A DNA stretch of 64,000 bases from Abditibacterium sp. (lineage in GTDB: Bacteria; Armatimonadota; Abditibacteriia; Abditibacteriales; Abditibacteriaceae), in assembly GCA_030448265.1 (NCBI GenBank), contig JAUJNG010000001.1, positions 90,490-154,489 of the forward strand, written 5' to 3'. The position numbers were made by a program, and so were the translations under genes. The notes below the pieces were generated by a model that made no database searches, had not been told where the DNA came from, and saw nothing but the letters and a program-made list of their open reading frames with translations. Shown one piece after another: positions 8,546-17,820 of this stretch (positions within the stretch are counted from its first letter, which is position 1; every line of letters starts with the position of its first letter).

Positions 8546-9295
8546 TTAGTTCCAGAGGTCCATCCACTCTTGGCCGCCCTCAAGCTGTGAGATGATGCGC
8601 GGGAACTCGGTTTGGGGCAGTTCGGGTGCGAGGGCATCGAGCACTCGCTCGAGTTCGTGTGGGACGAGAGAACGGAAGCTGGGCGGCGCGTCGCCCGCAA
8701 CGAAGAGCGGGCCGAAGATGTGCGCGCCCGTTGCGGGCACAACGCGGTTGAGCGGCATGCTCTCCAAGAGCGCCTCGTCGTTAGCCACGCCGATGGTTCC
8801 ATCAACGCCCGTCTCAAATGTGGTGATGAGGCCGCCCAGCAGCTCCTGCTTGGCCTCGAGCGTGTTTTTGATGGTGCGGACTTCGGGAGCGGCACCGGGC
8901 GCGAAGAACAGCACCTGGATGGTTGGCACCTGGTGCGGGAGCGGCTCGGCGCGGGTGTACTTGCTGGGTTCGGGCGCTGGGTGTACTTCGTGCACTGGTT
9001 CAATCTCTTCCATTTCCGCGTCGAGTTTCGCGCGCAGTTCGTCATCGAGTGTCTGGGTGAACTGGGTGAATGGCATGTCGAGCGCGAGGAGCCAGTTCCG
9101 CACATCAATGAACCCAAGCGGCGCCTCACCACTCTCAAATGCCGTCACCTGGGCGGGAGTGAGATTGAGTTTGTGCGCGAGCTGTTCGATGGAGAGGCCC
9201 ATGTCCAGACGGGTGTTAATAAGGCGTGCGAGGAAGATTCGGTAAGCGGGGCTGGGCGTGAACGGGGTAGAACCTTGCGGGGTAGGGTTGCTCAC
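8546..9295 (-). CDS. XRE-type HTH protein with C-terminal DUF3846 domain
   Basis: A 249-residue protein. Residues about 15-80 form a single helix-turn-helix (GLSIEQLAHKLNLTPAQVTAFESG). A proline-rich linker follows. The C-terminal half matches DUF3846 (VLFFAPGAAPEVRTIKNTLEAKQELLGG, then IGVANDEALLESMPLNRVV and the GPLFVAGDAP strand), a domain found in phage and mobile-element proteins. The start is GTG 9295, with a strong GGGAGGTG six bases upstream; it overlaps the stop of the XRE gene before it by four bases, so the two are translationally coupled. Role unknown; a sensor or antirestriction-type function is only speculation. Confidence 0.85.
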   Translation of the reverse strand: MSNPTPQGSTPFTPSPAYRIFLARLINTRLDMGLSIEQLAHKLNLTPAQVTAFESGEAPLGFIDVRNWLLALDMPFTQFTQTLDDELRAKLDAEMEEIEPVHEVHPAPEPSKYTRAEPLPHQVPTIQVLFFAPGAAPEVRTIKNTLEAKQELLGGLITTFETGVDGTIGVANDEALLESMPLNRVVPATGAHIFGPLFVAGDAPPSFRSLVPHELERVLDALAPELPQTEFPRIISQLEGGQEWMDLWN

Positions 9296-9576
9296 TTCGC
9301 ACCTCCCTGGGGCTCTTGGTCGTCGCTCGACTGGGCGGTGATCGCCGCGTCGAGCCTGAGCATGAAATCGAGAAACGGGACGCCGAGCGCAATGCACCAG
9401 TGGCGGGTCTGGACGAAATCCAGCTGGCGCTCACCACGCTCAAAGGATTGAACCTGGGCGGGCGTAAGCTCGAGACGGGTGGCCAGCTCTTCAATCGAGA
9501 CGCCGCGGTCGAGACGCTCTTGTGTGAGCATGTCGAGAAAGAGCGTGTAGCTGGGTGTGGGTTTAAAGCGGCTCAT
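9292..9576 (-). CDS. Small XRE-type HTH protein
   Basis: A 94-residue protein consisting almost wholly of one XRE-like domain: PSYTLFLDMLTQERLDRGVSIEELATRLELTPAQVQSFERGERQL, then TRHWCIALGVPFLDFMLRLD. It is clearly paralogous to the N-terminus of the next gene, with the same spacing of FL...L...RL..G.SIE.LA..L.LTPAQV..FE.GE. The pair therefore look like a tandem duplication in which one copy gained DUF3846. It is first in a two-gene operon, and an inverted repeat about 80 bases upstream is a candidate operator. Confidence 0.85.
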   Translation of the reverse strand: MSRFKPTPSYTLFLDMLTQERLDRGVSIEELATRLELTPAQVQSFERGERQLDFVQTRHWCIALGVPFLDFMLRLDAAITAQSSDDQEPQGGAK

Positions 9577-9653
9577 CGGGCCGCACCTGTGGAAAGATGT
9601 GCCTGCGGCACTGTCGGATTGATAGACATTTTCGGGCTCCTTGGGGAATGAAA

Positions 9654-9671
9654 CTTTATCGATATAAAGTA
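9654..9671. promoter_or_regulatory. Inverted repeat, candidate operator/promoter of the XRE operon
   Basis: ACTTTAT and ATAAAGT are perfect inverted arms separated by CGAT, 78 bases upstream of the XRE start on the minus strand. On the minus strand it overlaps a promoter-like CCGTGG..TTTACTTTATAT sequence also seen elsewhere in the window. Autoregulation by the XRE protein is inferred, not shown. Confidence 0.5.
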
Positions 9672-9769
9672 AAATCCACGGAAAAGCCGGCGAAAATTAT
9701 CTTGGGTAAAAGAAGGTTGTCACAAGTGCAGGGAAGCGTGAACGAATGTGACGGGGAAGAATGCCGCTG

Positions 9770-9800
9770 GAGATATGAGCGACTCGCGAAGGGACATGAC
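9770..9800 (+). repeat. ATATGAG-family intergenic repeat
   Basis: Core GATATGAGCGACTC, followed by a CGAAGGGACATGACGAGCAG stretch that is closely matched at 13593-13623. It lies in the gap between the divergent XRE and DUF1361 genes. Confidence 0.65.
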
Positions 9801-9965
9801 GAGCAGGGTCGGTCTGTTCTTGCGTTATGACCTGCGGGTCCTCGGTTCTGGATTGAGTAAACGAATGAGGGACTCTTTGGAGAACGGGGAAGTTGTGGCA
9901 AGTTGTGTCGCGATTCTGCCTTAGCGCTGTCACGGACTCACCAGGCTCAGCGTAAGCTGTTCCCC

Positions 9966-10634
9966 ATGACGATGCCTAAGGAGAGACAGAAGCTAGCGAT
10001 GGTGGCGGCGTTGCTGGTGTGGTGTGTGGCGCTACTGAGCTACTGGATCGCTGTTGGGTCGGATCGGCTGGCGGTCGGGCTGCTGTGGAACCTGTTTCTG
10101 GCCTCGGTGCCCCTGGTGTGGAGCGCGGCCTTCCGCTCGGCGATGGTGGCCCGGCGTCCGCTGCTCGTGGGCAGCTGCTTTGTGCTGTGGCTGCTATTTT
10201 TCCCCAACGCGCCGTATCTGCTCACCGACCTTATCCACTTCAGGCCGCGCCCCCCTCTACCGGAGTGGTTGCTACTGGCGATCTTGCTGTCGTGCGCCGG
10301 TGCCGGCACGCTGCTGGGCTACTTCTCGCTTGGCGAGATTCACGCTGCGGTGGAAAGGAAACGGGGGCGGGCGATGGGTTGGCTGGTCGTATCGGGATCG
10401 CTGCTTTTGTGCGGGTTTGGCATCTACGTGGGGCGTTTCCTTCGCTGGAACAGCTGGGATGCGCTGACACGCCCCTGGAGCCTGCTGCGCTCGGTGGTCG
10501 GGCAATTTGTCGACGCGGGACCACATCCGCATCCGGTGCCCGTGACCCTCATATTCGGCGGCGGTTTGCTCCTGGGCTATCTCGCGCTGCGCGTGATGGC
10601 TCTCACCATGCAGGCTGAACCACGGAGAAAGTAG
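9966..10634 (+). CDS. DUF1361 family membrane protein
   Basis: A 222-residue inner-membrane protein with about six hydrophobic helices and the family signature LLFFPNAPYLLTDLIHF near residue 80. A second conserved part is GFGIYVGRFLRWNSWD, typical of DUF1361. ATG 9966 was selected because the hydrophobic start follows a short basic lead; ATG 9972 is also possible. No function is established for this family. It lies alone, divergent from the XRE operon, with ATATGAG-type repeats on both sides. Confidence 0.88.
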   Translation: MTMPKERQKLAMVAALLVWCVALLSYWIAVGSDRLAVGLLWNLFLASVPLVWSAAFRSAMVARRPLLVGSCFVLWLLFFPNAPYLLTDLIHFRPRPPLPEWLLLAILLSCAGAGTLLGYFSLGEIHAAVERKRGRAMGWLVVSGSLLLCGFGIYVGRFLRWNSWDALTRPWSLLRSVVGQFVDAGPHPHPVPVTLIFGGGLLLGYLALRVMALTMQAEPRRK

Positions 10635-10668
10635 GGGCTTCGGCGCGTGATAGAAGCGAGGGCGTTTC

Positions 10669-10692
10669 TCGATATGAGCGACTCACGAAAGC
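10669..10692 (+). repeat. ATATGAG-family intergenic repeat
   Basis: Core GATATGAGCGACTCACGAAA at 10671-10690, about 35 bases after the DUF1361 stop codon. The match to the 13593 copy extends across the whole core. Confidence 0.65.
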
Positions 10693-10866
10693 ACCCAAAA
10701 GGCAGCGTGGAAGGGGACGAGGTGCCTTTACGAACAGAGGTGAGAGTTACCGGTTGGAAAAACCGAAGTAAAATGAATTTCGTAAAGACGCCGTGAATCT
10801 GGGCCTGCGCCTTTATCCCTCCTTCAACACCTAAGAATTTTCCCTCAATTCCAGCTCCCGACCGAC

Positions 10867-12702
10867 ATGAAACCTCTTCTTTGCATCATTGCCTTCTCGC
10901 TTTCGTTTTCTTTATCAGGATGTGGCACTGTGGCACGCATCGCGGTAAACGCGGTTCAAAGCAAGAATGTCGCGGCCACAAACGCTGATCCGGCGCTTTA
11001 CGTCGGCGCGCTGACACCGTTTCAGGGCGGAACGGGTTTGGTGGTCTTCGATCCAGTGTGCGATGCGCCAGGCGACAACGCTTTTGGAGCGGGCCTGACG
11101 CGGTGGCTGCACTTGCACGGCGCCGGACACGCTACCCTGGAGCAAAGCGCGCCATGGGGAACCTTCCGCAACATGGAGCAACCCCTGGGCGTATCGAACG
11201 CGCAGCTGACGGGACCCAAAGCGCATGAGGGTGCCAACTACTTTGGCGTGACGCATTTCGTGACCTCGCGGCTTCGGCGTCTGGGCGCGGAGAACTTCCG
11301 ACTTGAGCTGAGTCTTCACACCACCAAAGCGCCCGAAAAGCCCCTGCTTTCACTTCAAGCAACGGGTGGAAGAGACAAAATTATCGCCCAACTGCCTGCG
11401 ATGGCGGCCAAGCTCGTCCAAGCCGTGGATGGCAAAGCGGCAGCGATGCCCAAAACCTCGCTGTCCGCCTCCGACTTTGCGCTCCTGGGCAAATACCCGC
11501 ACAAGCTGAAATACGAGGAAACGGTGGCACCCGCCGACGCGAAGCAGTTGCTGGCCATGCAGCACAAGGACGCGCTGGCGGCCCTTGTCGCGAGACGTCT
11601 GGCCTTCAACGACAATCGCGATTCAAGCGCCTGGTTCGAGAATGCGCGAACCCTGGCGCGACTGGCACCGCAAAACGCCCTGGTCTGGAGCGACATCGCC
11701 AATCAGGATGAGCAGCGCCTCGTGCCTTTCGCTACGCCTCTGGAAACTCTGGCAGCGAAATATCCGCACAGCGCCCTCCTGGCCTTCGCCGAGATGAAGC
11801 TGGCCAGCAGTCGGAACCAGGGCGCAGCAGGGGTGCAGCACGCCGAACGCGCGGTGCGCGCCGCGCCGCGAAACGCGCTGATGTGGCAGTTTTTGTCCGA
11901 CGCCCATGCGGACCAGGCGGGCGACATCCGGCGCGGGCGCTACGCTCGCAACGTCAGGCGCGACGAATGGCAGAAGCTCAATGCGATCTACGCCAACGGC
12001 TACGCCAGCGCGTTGCAGGCGACCAGGCTGGCTCCCAAAGATGCCCTGATGTGGGCCGAACTGGCCAGCGCTGCGACCTTCGTGGATGTTGATGAAGGTC
12101 TGGCAGCGCTTGACAAGGCGCTCCAACTCGACCCCAATAACCCAGCGGCACTCAGTTGGGGCATGCAGCTCACCCAGACCAAGTGGACGGGTGATATTGA
12201 GCGTTATGTTGCTTTTGCCCGCGACGCCGCGAAGCGCGCCGATAAGTTCCCCTTCAACGCGTATCATGTCATCAACGTGCTGCGCGCCGCCGAGCGCACC
12301 CAAGATCTGGTGTGGATTCTTGAAACCGCTCACAAAACCGCGCCCAAAAACGCCTCGATCTGCGCTGAGCTTGGCCAGTGGTATCACTACAACGACCGCA
12401 ACTACGCCAAGGCGCGCCCGCTTTACCATGCGGCGCTCAAGATCAACCCACAGAACGCCAGTGCCGTCAACGGTCTAGCCGACCTGACGTATTTCGTGGA
12501 TGGCAACAACGCCGAGGCCGAACGGCTCTATCGCCTCGCTTACAAGCTGCGTCCCGACGGCTACAACGCAGCGAATCTGGGGCGTTTTCTGGCTCTCACG
12601 GGACGCAAGGCCGAAGGCGTCAAGCTGGCCAATGAAGCCAAAACTCTTGGATTTGAGGACAAAAACCATCAAGTTTGGGGCGCCACGGGCGTTTCGCCCT
12701 AA
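10867..12702 (+). CDS. TPR-repeat lipoprotein
   Basis: A 611-residue exported protein. The N-terminus is a lipoprotein signal (basic start, hydrophobic core, lipobox LSGC with Cys at residue 19), so it is probably anchored to a membrane after export. The first 200 residues form a domain I do not recognise. From about residue 270 to the end there are tetratricopeptide-type helical repeats with typical A-L-x-x-x-P-x-N/D-A pattern (DPNNPAALSWGM, APKNASICAELGQWYHYN, NPQNASAVNGLADL). Such proteins serve as assembly or interaction platforms. ATG 10867 begins the signal peptide directly. Function beyond that is not visible. Confidence 0.85.
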   Translation: MKPLLCIIAFSLSFSLSGCGTVARIAVNAVQSKNVAATNADPALYVGALTPFQGGTGLVVFDPVCDAPGDNAFGAGLTRWLHLHGAGHATLEQSAPWGTFRNMEQPLGVSNAQLTGPKAHEGANYFGVTHFVTSRLRRLGAENFRLELSLHTTKAPEKPLLSLQATGGRDKIIAQLPAMAAKLVQAVDGKAAAMPKTSLSASDFALLGKYPHKLKYEETVAPADAKQLLAMQHKDALAALVARRLAFNDNRDSSAWFENARTLARLAPQNALVWSDIANQDEQRLVPFATPLETLAAKYPHSALLAFAEMKLASSRNQGAAGVQHAERAVRAAPRNALMWQFLSDAHADQAGDIRRGRYARNVRRDEWQKLNAIYANGYASALQATRLAPKDALMWAELASAATFVDVDEGLAALDKALQLDPNNPAALSWGMQLTQTKWTGDIERYVAFARDAAKRADKFPFNAYHVINVLRAAERTQDLVWILETAHKTAPKNASICAELGQWYHYNDRNYAKARPLYHAALKINPQNASAVNGLADLTYFVDGNNAEAERLYRLAYKLRPDGYNAANLGRFLALTGRKAEGVKLANEAKTLGFEDKNHQVWGATGVSP

Positions 12703-12844
12703 AAGCGACTGGGGCGATGGATCCTCATCGTGTCGCTCATCCGTCGCTAAGTTCAGGGTAGGCTAAGCTCCTCGTCTTGCCATTTTCTCGCTGCAATCCG
12801 ACGCAAACGAAAGCGAACTTCTGGCGCTCGCGCCACCACAGAAG

Positions 12845-13519
12845 GTGCAGCCCTGGCGCGACAGGCAGGGAGTCCTTATCGGCTGGAAACGCGAGGGGCA
12901 AAGGCGCGCAGCGAACCGGATGCTGATTCTGCACGGCAACGGCGGGCACGCTATCATGCGCACCTATCTCATGGACGGCCTGGGCGCGTTGCGCGAGGGC
13001 CAAGCGTGGGATTTTTACTGCCTGGAATATCCAGGTTATGGCTCTCGCGGCGGCAACGCGAACCAGACCGAGATCATCGCGGCAGCAGATACGGCCGTGA
13101 AGGAATTGCGGAAAGACGACACGCGACCTCTCTACCTTACAGGCGAATCTCTGGGCAGTGGCGTGGCGTGCCTGCTGGCGGCCAAGCACCCAAGGGATGT
13201 TCGGGGCTTGTTCCTGATCACGCCTTTCACCAGCACCGCAGATGTCGCGGCCGGCCTCTTTCCGATGTTTCCGGTTCGCCTTGTCTTGCAGGATAAATAC
13301 GAGGCGGCGAAGGCTCTAAAAAGCTACTCTGGCCCTGTTGCGGTTTTGCTGGCCGGACAAGATGAGAACGTGCCCACGCGGTTTGGTCAGGCGCTTTTCG
13401 ACGGCTACGGCGGCTCGAAGAAGCTGTGGATTCAGCACGGTGCGGGACATAACACCCTCGATTATGATCCGCGGGCGGCATGGTGGGGAGAAGTCTCGGC
13501 TTTTCTGTTGCAGGGTTGA
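12845..13519 (+). CDS. Alpha/beta hydrolase
   Basis: A serine hydrolase-fold protein of at least 224 residues. The oxyanion strand LILHGNGGHA, nucleophile elbow TGESLGSG, the acid in AGQDENVP and the catalytic histidine in QHGAGHNTL appear in order. GTG 12845 is the first conventional start, but the frame stays open and protein-like upstream (FSLQSDANESELLALA) back to a TAA about 70 bases earlier. The gene may therefore start at a rare codon, or may have lost its N-terminus, which in relatives is a membrane-proximal helix. Substrate unknown. An ATATGAG repeat follows the gene. Confidence 0.8.
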   Translation: MQPWRDRQGVLIGWKREGQRRAANRMLILHGNGGHAIMRTYLMDGLGALREGQAWDFYCLEYPGYGSRGGNANQTEIIAAADTAVKELRKDDTRPLYLTGESLGSGVACLLAAKHPRDVRGLFLITPFTSTADVAAGLFPMFPVRLVLQDKYEAAKALKSYSGPVAVLLAGQDENVPTRFGQALFDGYGGSKKLWIQHGAGHNTLDYDPRAAWWGEVSAFLLQG

Positions 13520-13591
13520 TCTTCCATGCTGTGCATACCGGCGAACCAGGCGGGGAATTTGACTCTGAAAGAGTGCGCGGAGAGGGCAGTT

Positions 13592-13623
13592 GGAGATATG
13601 AGCGACTCACGAAACCCAATGAC
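13592..13623 (+). repeat. ATATGAG-family intergenic repeat
   Basis: TGGAGATATGAGCGACTCAC, then GAAACCCAATGACGTGCAGG. Comparison with 9770-9800 shows that similarity reaches well past the core, so the unit is at least 30 bases. Confidence 0.65.
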
Positions 13624-13780
13624 GTGCAGGGCAGAGATGTTGGCTACGCTTGGAGAAGCCAGATAGCACGTTTTCTGTGAAAATTAGGGCGGAACGGTTC
13701 GCGCGAGCTGGCCTCAACAGGCAAGTCCTGACCTGAAAGCACTTTAGCAGCACTGTCTTCAGGGGTGACGTGTAGATACC

Positions 13781-15982
13781 TCAAGTTACTGCGCGACCCA
13801 GAATACTGGCGATGGTAATGGCCAACTCTGCTGGCTCGACTGGCTTTACCACGTGATTCTGGAAGCCACAGGAAAGAGCCTTGAAACGATCTTCCATGCG
13901 AGCGTAAGCTGTTAAGGCAATCGCGGGCGTCTTTCCGCCCTCCCATAGTGATAAGGCACGCACTCGGCGCATCAGCGAGTAGCCGTCTTCGTGAGGCATA
14001 CCAATATCGGAGACCAAGATATCAGGCCGCCACTGCTTCAGCTTTTGAAACCCTTCCTCCACTGAAGAGGCCGCCTCCGCTTGAGCGCCGTAGCCCTGGA
14101 GAACCGTGACGATCAGATCACGAGCATCCGCCTCATCTTCCACCACTAACACTCGCAGCCCATCCAGCAGATTTCGGGGGGTGCCGTGGTTGGCTTCATG
14201 AATAAAGCTGACATCGGCGTTGATAGGTGTCGTTTCGTCATCGGTGATAGGCTGGCCCATGGGTGTCGTCTCATGCACCATTGCAAGCAAGGGGAGGCGC
14301 ACACGGAAAGACACTCCCCGACCAAGGCCAGCACTCTCGGCGGTCACTTCACCTCCGTGCAGATCAACTAAATGACGCACGATAGAGAGGCCCAATCCCA
14401 AACCTCCATGCTGGCGTGTATTTGAAGTATCGGCCTGCAAGAATCGATCAAAGATGTGAGGGAGGAATTCAGGATCAATGCCCTCTCCGTTATCGCGCAC
14501 TGTCAATTCCACGCTGGAATCGACTCGCTCCAAAATGACTTCGACGCGACCACCTTTGGGGGTGAACTTAATGGAGTTGGAAAGCAGATTCCAAGCCACC
14601 TGTTGCAAACGATCAGAATCACCTTTGATAATCCCAGCGTTGTGGTCAAGAAAGGTGCGTAACTTGATTCCCTTGGCATCGGCGGCCGGTTGCACCGTTT
14701 CCAGAGCCGCTTCAATCACCGGGTGCAATTCGATAGATCGCACGTCCAGAGACAACTTGCCGGTAACGATGCGTGAGACATCCAGAAGATCACTGATCAA
14801 CTGGGCCTGAGAACGTGCATTGCGCTCGATTACACCCACAGCCTGCTGCAGAGATTCCGGAGAAGAGAACTGCTGCGGATTGGACTGGAGCAGGCTGGTC
14901 CAGCCGATGATGGGAGTGAGTGGTGTCCTGAGTTCATGGGAAACAATAGCCAGAAACTCATCCTTAGCGCGGTTAGCGGATTCAGCCACGGCGCGGGCTT
15001 CCTGCTCCTGAGTCAGAAGGTATTCCCTTTGCGCTTCATTTTCTTTACGCTCTGTGATGTCTCGAATATAGCCAGTGAAAACCACTTCATGGGCTAAGTG
15101 CAGGGGCACGATGGTTAATTCAACAGGGAACTCGGTCCCATCAGATTTCATCCCGATGATCTCGATGCGCTTGTTGAGAACGGGGCCTTGCCTGGTCGAC
15201 AAATACTTTGCCAGGCCCTCATGGTGTTTTTGTCGCAGGGCCGGAGGAATGATGCACTCGGCTAAAGGTTGGCCAATAACCTCTTCTCGACGATAGCCAA
15301 AAGTTTGCTCGGCAGCGGGATTGAATTCTAAGATCAGGCCCTCTCCATCCATCATAATGATGCAGTCCAAAGCGGCCTCTAAGATCGCGTGCTTACGTTG
15401 TCCTTCGGCCCGCAGCGCTTCATAAAGCTGCGCCCGCTCGAAGGCGAGGGCGAATCGATTTGCCATCCACTGCAAAATCCTCTCATCCTCATGGGGGAAA
15501 TGATGTACGGTGGATTTCCCGACATAAATGACTCCCACGACCTGATCTGCCATCATCAGCGGGGCGCCGACAAGGGAATGAACATTTTTCTCCTGGAGCA
15601 CCGGATTGATGACTTGTGTCTGGGCGAGATCGGGGAAGGTCAGGGGCTTGCGAGCCGCCGCAATCCGTCCCGCCACACCTTCACCAACAGGGATCAAAAT
15701 GTGACGATTTTCATACTGTTCAAAACCACTCTCGACGCTACTGGAACAACATAGCTGTAAGTGCCCTCCGTCGTGAGTCTGTAGCATCAACATGGCTACG
15801 TCTCCCGACAACAGGTCCCGAATGAGAGGCAGGAGGTTTCTCTGTAACTCTTCGAGTGAAACTGAGGAGAGTGCTGCGTCGGTGACAGCTTGCAGGCGTT
15901 GAAAAGCTTCAGGAAGAGGTTGCTCCGTCTCATCACACTCTTGCTGCACGAAACGGCTGTCAGTAGGCCAGGACTCATTCAT
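13781..15982 (-). CDS. Hybrid sensor histidine kinase (GAF-PAS-HisKA-HATPase-REC)
   Basis: A 733-residue soluble kinase. Order: GAF domain (about 30-190), PAS domain with FGYRREEVIGQPL (about 200-315), HisKA with phospho-accepting His near 349 in IVSHELRTPLTPIIGW, HATPase_c with N box (WNLLSNSIKF), DNGEGI and GLGLGLSIVRHL, and a C-terminal receiver (VLVVEDEADARDLI, phospho-Asp in DILVSDIGMP, closing VKP). No membrane helix is seen, so it senses cytosolic signals. ATG 15982 has GGAGGAG upstream; a TTG at 15988 lies too close to it. No response regulator or output gene is adjacent, so the partner must lie elsewhere. Confidence 0.93.
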   Translation of the reverse strand: MNESWPTDSRFVQQECDETEQPLPEAFQRLQAVTDAALSSVSLEELQRNLLPLIRDLLSGDVAMLMLQTHDGGHLQLCCSSSVESGFEQYENRHILIPVGEGVAGRIAAARKPLTFPDLAQTQVINPVLQEKNVHSLVGAPLMMADQVVGVIYVGKSTVHHFPHEDERILQWMANRFALAFERAQLYEALRAEGQRKHAILEAALDCIIMMDGEGLILEFNPAAEQTFGYRREEVIGQPLAECIIPPALRQKHHEGLAKYLSTRQGPVLNKRIEIIGMKSDGTEFPVELTIVPLHLAHEVVFTGYIRDITERKENEAQREYLLTQEQEARAVAESANRAKDEFLAIVSHELRTPLTPIIGWTSLLQSNPQQFSSPESLQQAVGVIERNARSQAQLISDLLDVSRIVTGKLSLDVRSIELHPVIEAALETVQPAADAKGIKLRTFLDHNAGIIKGDSDRLQQVAWNLLSNSIKFTPKGGRVEVILERVDSSVELTVRDNGEGIDPEFLPHIFDRFLQADTSNTRQHGGLGLGLSIVRHLVDLHGGEVTAESAGLGRGVSFRVRLPLLAMVHETTPMGQPITDDETTPINADVSFIHEANHGTPRNLLDGLRVLVVEDEADARDLIVTVLQGYGAQAEAASSVEEGFQKLKQWRPDILVSDIGMPHEDGYSLMRRVRALSLWEGGKTPAIALTAYARMEDRFKALSCGFQNHVVKPVEPAELAITIASILGRAVT

Positions 15983-16187
15983 AGACAAAACTCCTCCAAT
16001 TCAGTTAGTTTCGTCTACTTGAGGAGTTATGGACAGAGAGCAGGACAAAAGTGAGGCGACTCAGTCCGGCAACCTCACCTGTAGCGCCTGTTCGACGTCA
16101 GATAGCTCGTTTTATGTCGAGTTTGCGTGTTTCGGTTCGCTCACTTCAGTTCTTTGGCTATTTCAACGGTCTCAGGGACGTGCATCC

Positions 16188-16973
16188 CTATAACTGCGCT
16201 TGTTCTTGTTTGATCAATCGGATGCTGCGTTCAGCACCCTGACGAGCAATTGGGCTTTTCGAGAGAACGATAAATTTGCGATAATCAGCAATCGCTTTGT
16301 CACCTGTAGAAGCCTCTTTTTGTTTATTGAACATGATGTCATAGGCCCAACCAAGAGAAGCGTAGGAGCCTGCCCGATTTGGGTATGCGCGCACGAGCTG
16401 TTGACCATAGGTCACCGCTTGTTGCCGTTCTGATTTAGAACCAACAACAAGAAGATTTATCAAACCGCGTTTCACCTGATACTCCTCAGGATTACGCTTT
16501 AAAAGGCGTATTCCTAAAGGTTTGAGTTGCAAGTATGGTCGCCAGCGCACCGTGACGATGAAACGCAGGCGAGCATACTCATAGGTGTTTGGAGAAGCCG
16601 GTCGAGATAAGGCCATGGCGACGTTTGAGAGGTCACGGCCTTCAACTGGAACACTAGTAGGACGCCCTACAAAGCAAGCGTAACCCCAAGCGTATTGGGC
16701 CACCGGATCCAACGGATTAGCTTTGGCGGCGTCCCGATACTTTTGTGTCCCTGTTTCAATCTGCTTTCTGTCAGTAAACGCAGCATCAATACGGCGAGTC
16801 ACGCGCACATAGGGCGAACTGTCACCAGTCCATGGCTTGTTAATCCAAGACCAGTCCGTGATATGCTGCCTCTGCGGGCGCATGGTTACATTGGAAGGAG
16901 ATTGCTGAGCCTGGGCAAAATGACACGCCGAAGCAAGCCAGCATACACCCAGAAAGAGCCTAAAGTATCTCAT
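16188..16973 (-). CDS. Exported TPR-like protein
   Basis: A 261-residue protein starting with a signal peptide (basic RYFR, hydrophobic core, cleavage probably after FAQA). The mature part is helical, with repeat-like segments (NPLDPVAQYAWGYACFVG, YPNRAGSYASLGWAYDIMF) that read as degenerate TPRs. GGAG lies 9 bases ahead of ATG 16973. It probably acts in the periplasm as a binding or scaffold protein; no enzyme motif is present. It lies upstream of, and in the same direction as, the histidine kinase gene, about 200 bases apart. Confidence 0.75.
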   Translation of the reverse strand: MRYFRLFLGVCWLASACHFAQAQQSPSNVTMRPQRQHITDWSWINKPWTGDSSPYVRVTRRIDAAFTDRKQIETGTQKYRDAAKANPLDPVAQYAWGYACFVGRPTSVPVEGRDLSNVAMALSRPASPNTYEYARLRFIVTVRWRPYLQLKPLGIRLLKRNPEEYQVKRGLINLLVVGSKSERQQAVTYGQQLVRAYPNRAGSYASLGWAYDIMFNKQKEASTGDKAIADYRKFIVLSKSPIARQGAERSIRLIKQEQAQL

Positions 16974-17186
16974 CGAGTCGTTCTCCTTATGGGTTACTAT
17001 TAGGATCGTTGGCGTGGGTATCTGTCTTGAATGAGTGTCGCCAGGATTAAAGTAATGAAGAATATTCGAAGGTGAGGGATTGAGCCCAGCAGTAACTCAC
17101 CGAATCCAGCTCGGGACAATCATCAGCAAGTTACGGCCGTAACACACGTTTAAGACAGATACCAGGCGGTTGAAGTGATCGCAGAA

Positions 17187-17732
17187 TCACCTGCGATCTT
17201 TTGTACGCGCCTGCGCACGCGCTTTTAAGGACTGTTTCATAGTGCTCTCGTTGCCGCGCAGGAACTGGACGAGTTCTCCTGCACTGAGAAAGCCCCCGGT
17301 GCTCGTCACAGCATCGCCGTTAGTCTCGAGAACGGCCATCGTCGGCAAACTGCTTACTCCATAGTGCTCCGCTAATTCCGCCTGTTTGTCGCTATCGATC
17401 TTGAGCATCACCCATTTTCGTGAATCAGCGATGACCTTCGGATTCGGAAAGGTTTGCTTTTCAAGTTTCTGGCAGGGGGCGCACCACGAGGCATAGAAGT
17501 AAGCAAATATGGGCTTGCCGCTGCGTCGGCTTTCCTGCGTAGCGCTTGGGAGTGAAGTGTGCCAGCGAACTTTCTGCGGTGTCGCTTTGGTCCGGGGTGG
17601 TGCAGCAAACACTGCCTTGACGAAAGATACGCCAGACTCTCCGTGGCTGCTCACAGTTGCCGGGGAGGGACCAGAGAGGACTGCTGCTAAAGCTGCTCCC
17701 GTCAGAGTCCTGGTGAAAAAGGTTCGTTGCAT
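17187..17732 (-). CDS. Exported thioredoxin-like protein (WCAPC)
   Basis: A 181-residue protein with an N-terminal signal sequence (RTFFTRTLTGAALAAVLSG) and a thioredoxin fold. The active site YASWCAPCQKLEKQTF is followed by the conserved cis-proline in SSLPTMAVLE. The layout (lysine-rich sequence after CxxC, NPKVIA) resembles DUF255/thioredoxin_7 periplasmic oxidoreductases. It should handle protein thiols outside the cytosol. ATG 17732 is chosen because it begins the signal peptide; the longer reading adds an arginine-rich lead. It follows the giant TPR gene by about 90 bases in the same direction, so the two may act together. Confidence 0.85.
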   Translation of the reverse strand: MQRTFFTRTLTGAALAAVLSGPSPATVSSHGESGVSFVKAVFAAPPRTKATPQKVRWHTSLPSATQESRRSGKPIFAYFYASWCAPCQKLEKQTFPNPKVIADSRKWVMLKIDSDKQAELAEHYGVSSLPTMAVLETNGDAVTSTGGFLSAGELVQFLRGNESTMKQSLKARAQARTKDRR

Positions 17733-17820
17733 AGTCTTTCCCACGTCGCATGCCGTTTCGTAAAGGCACGCTCGCCTTCCCCTTCCCCTTTCCCAAACAG
17801 CCAAACGTTAAGTTGCAAAT

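Noticed and set aside
11623..12429. 268-codon minus-strand frame opposite the TPR lipoprotein
   Set aside because: GC-skewed antisense shadow without family features.
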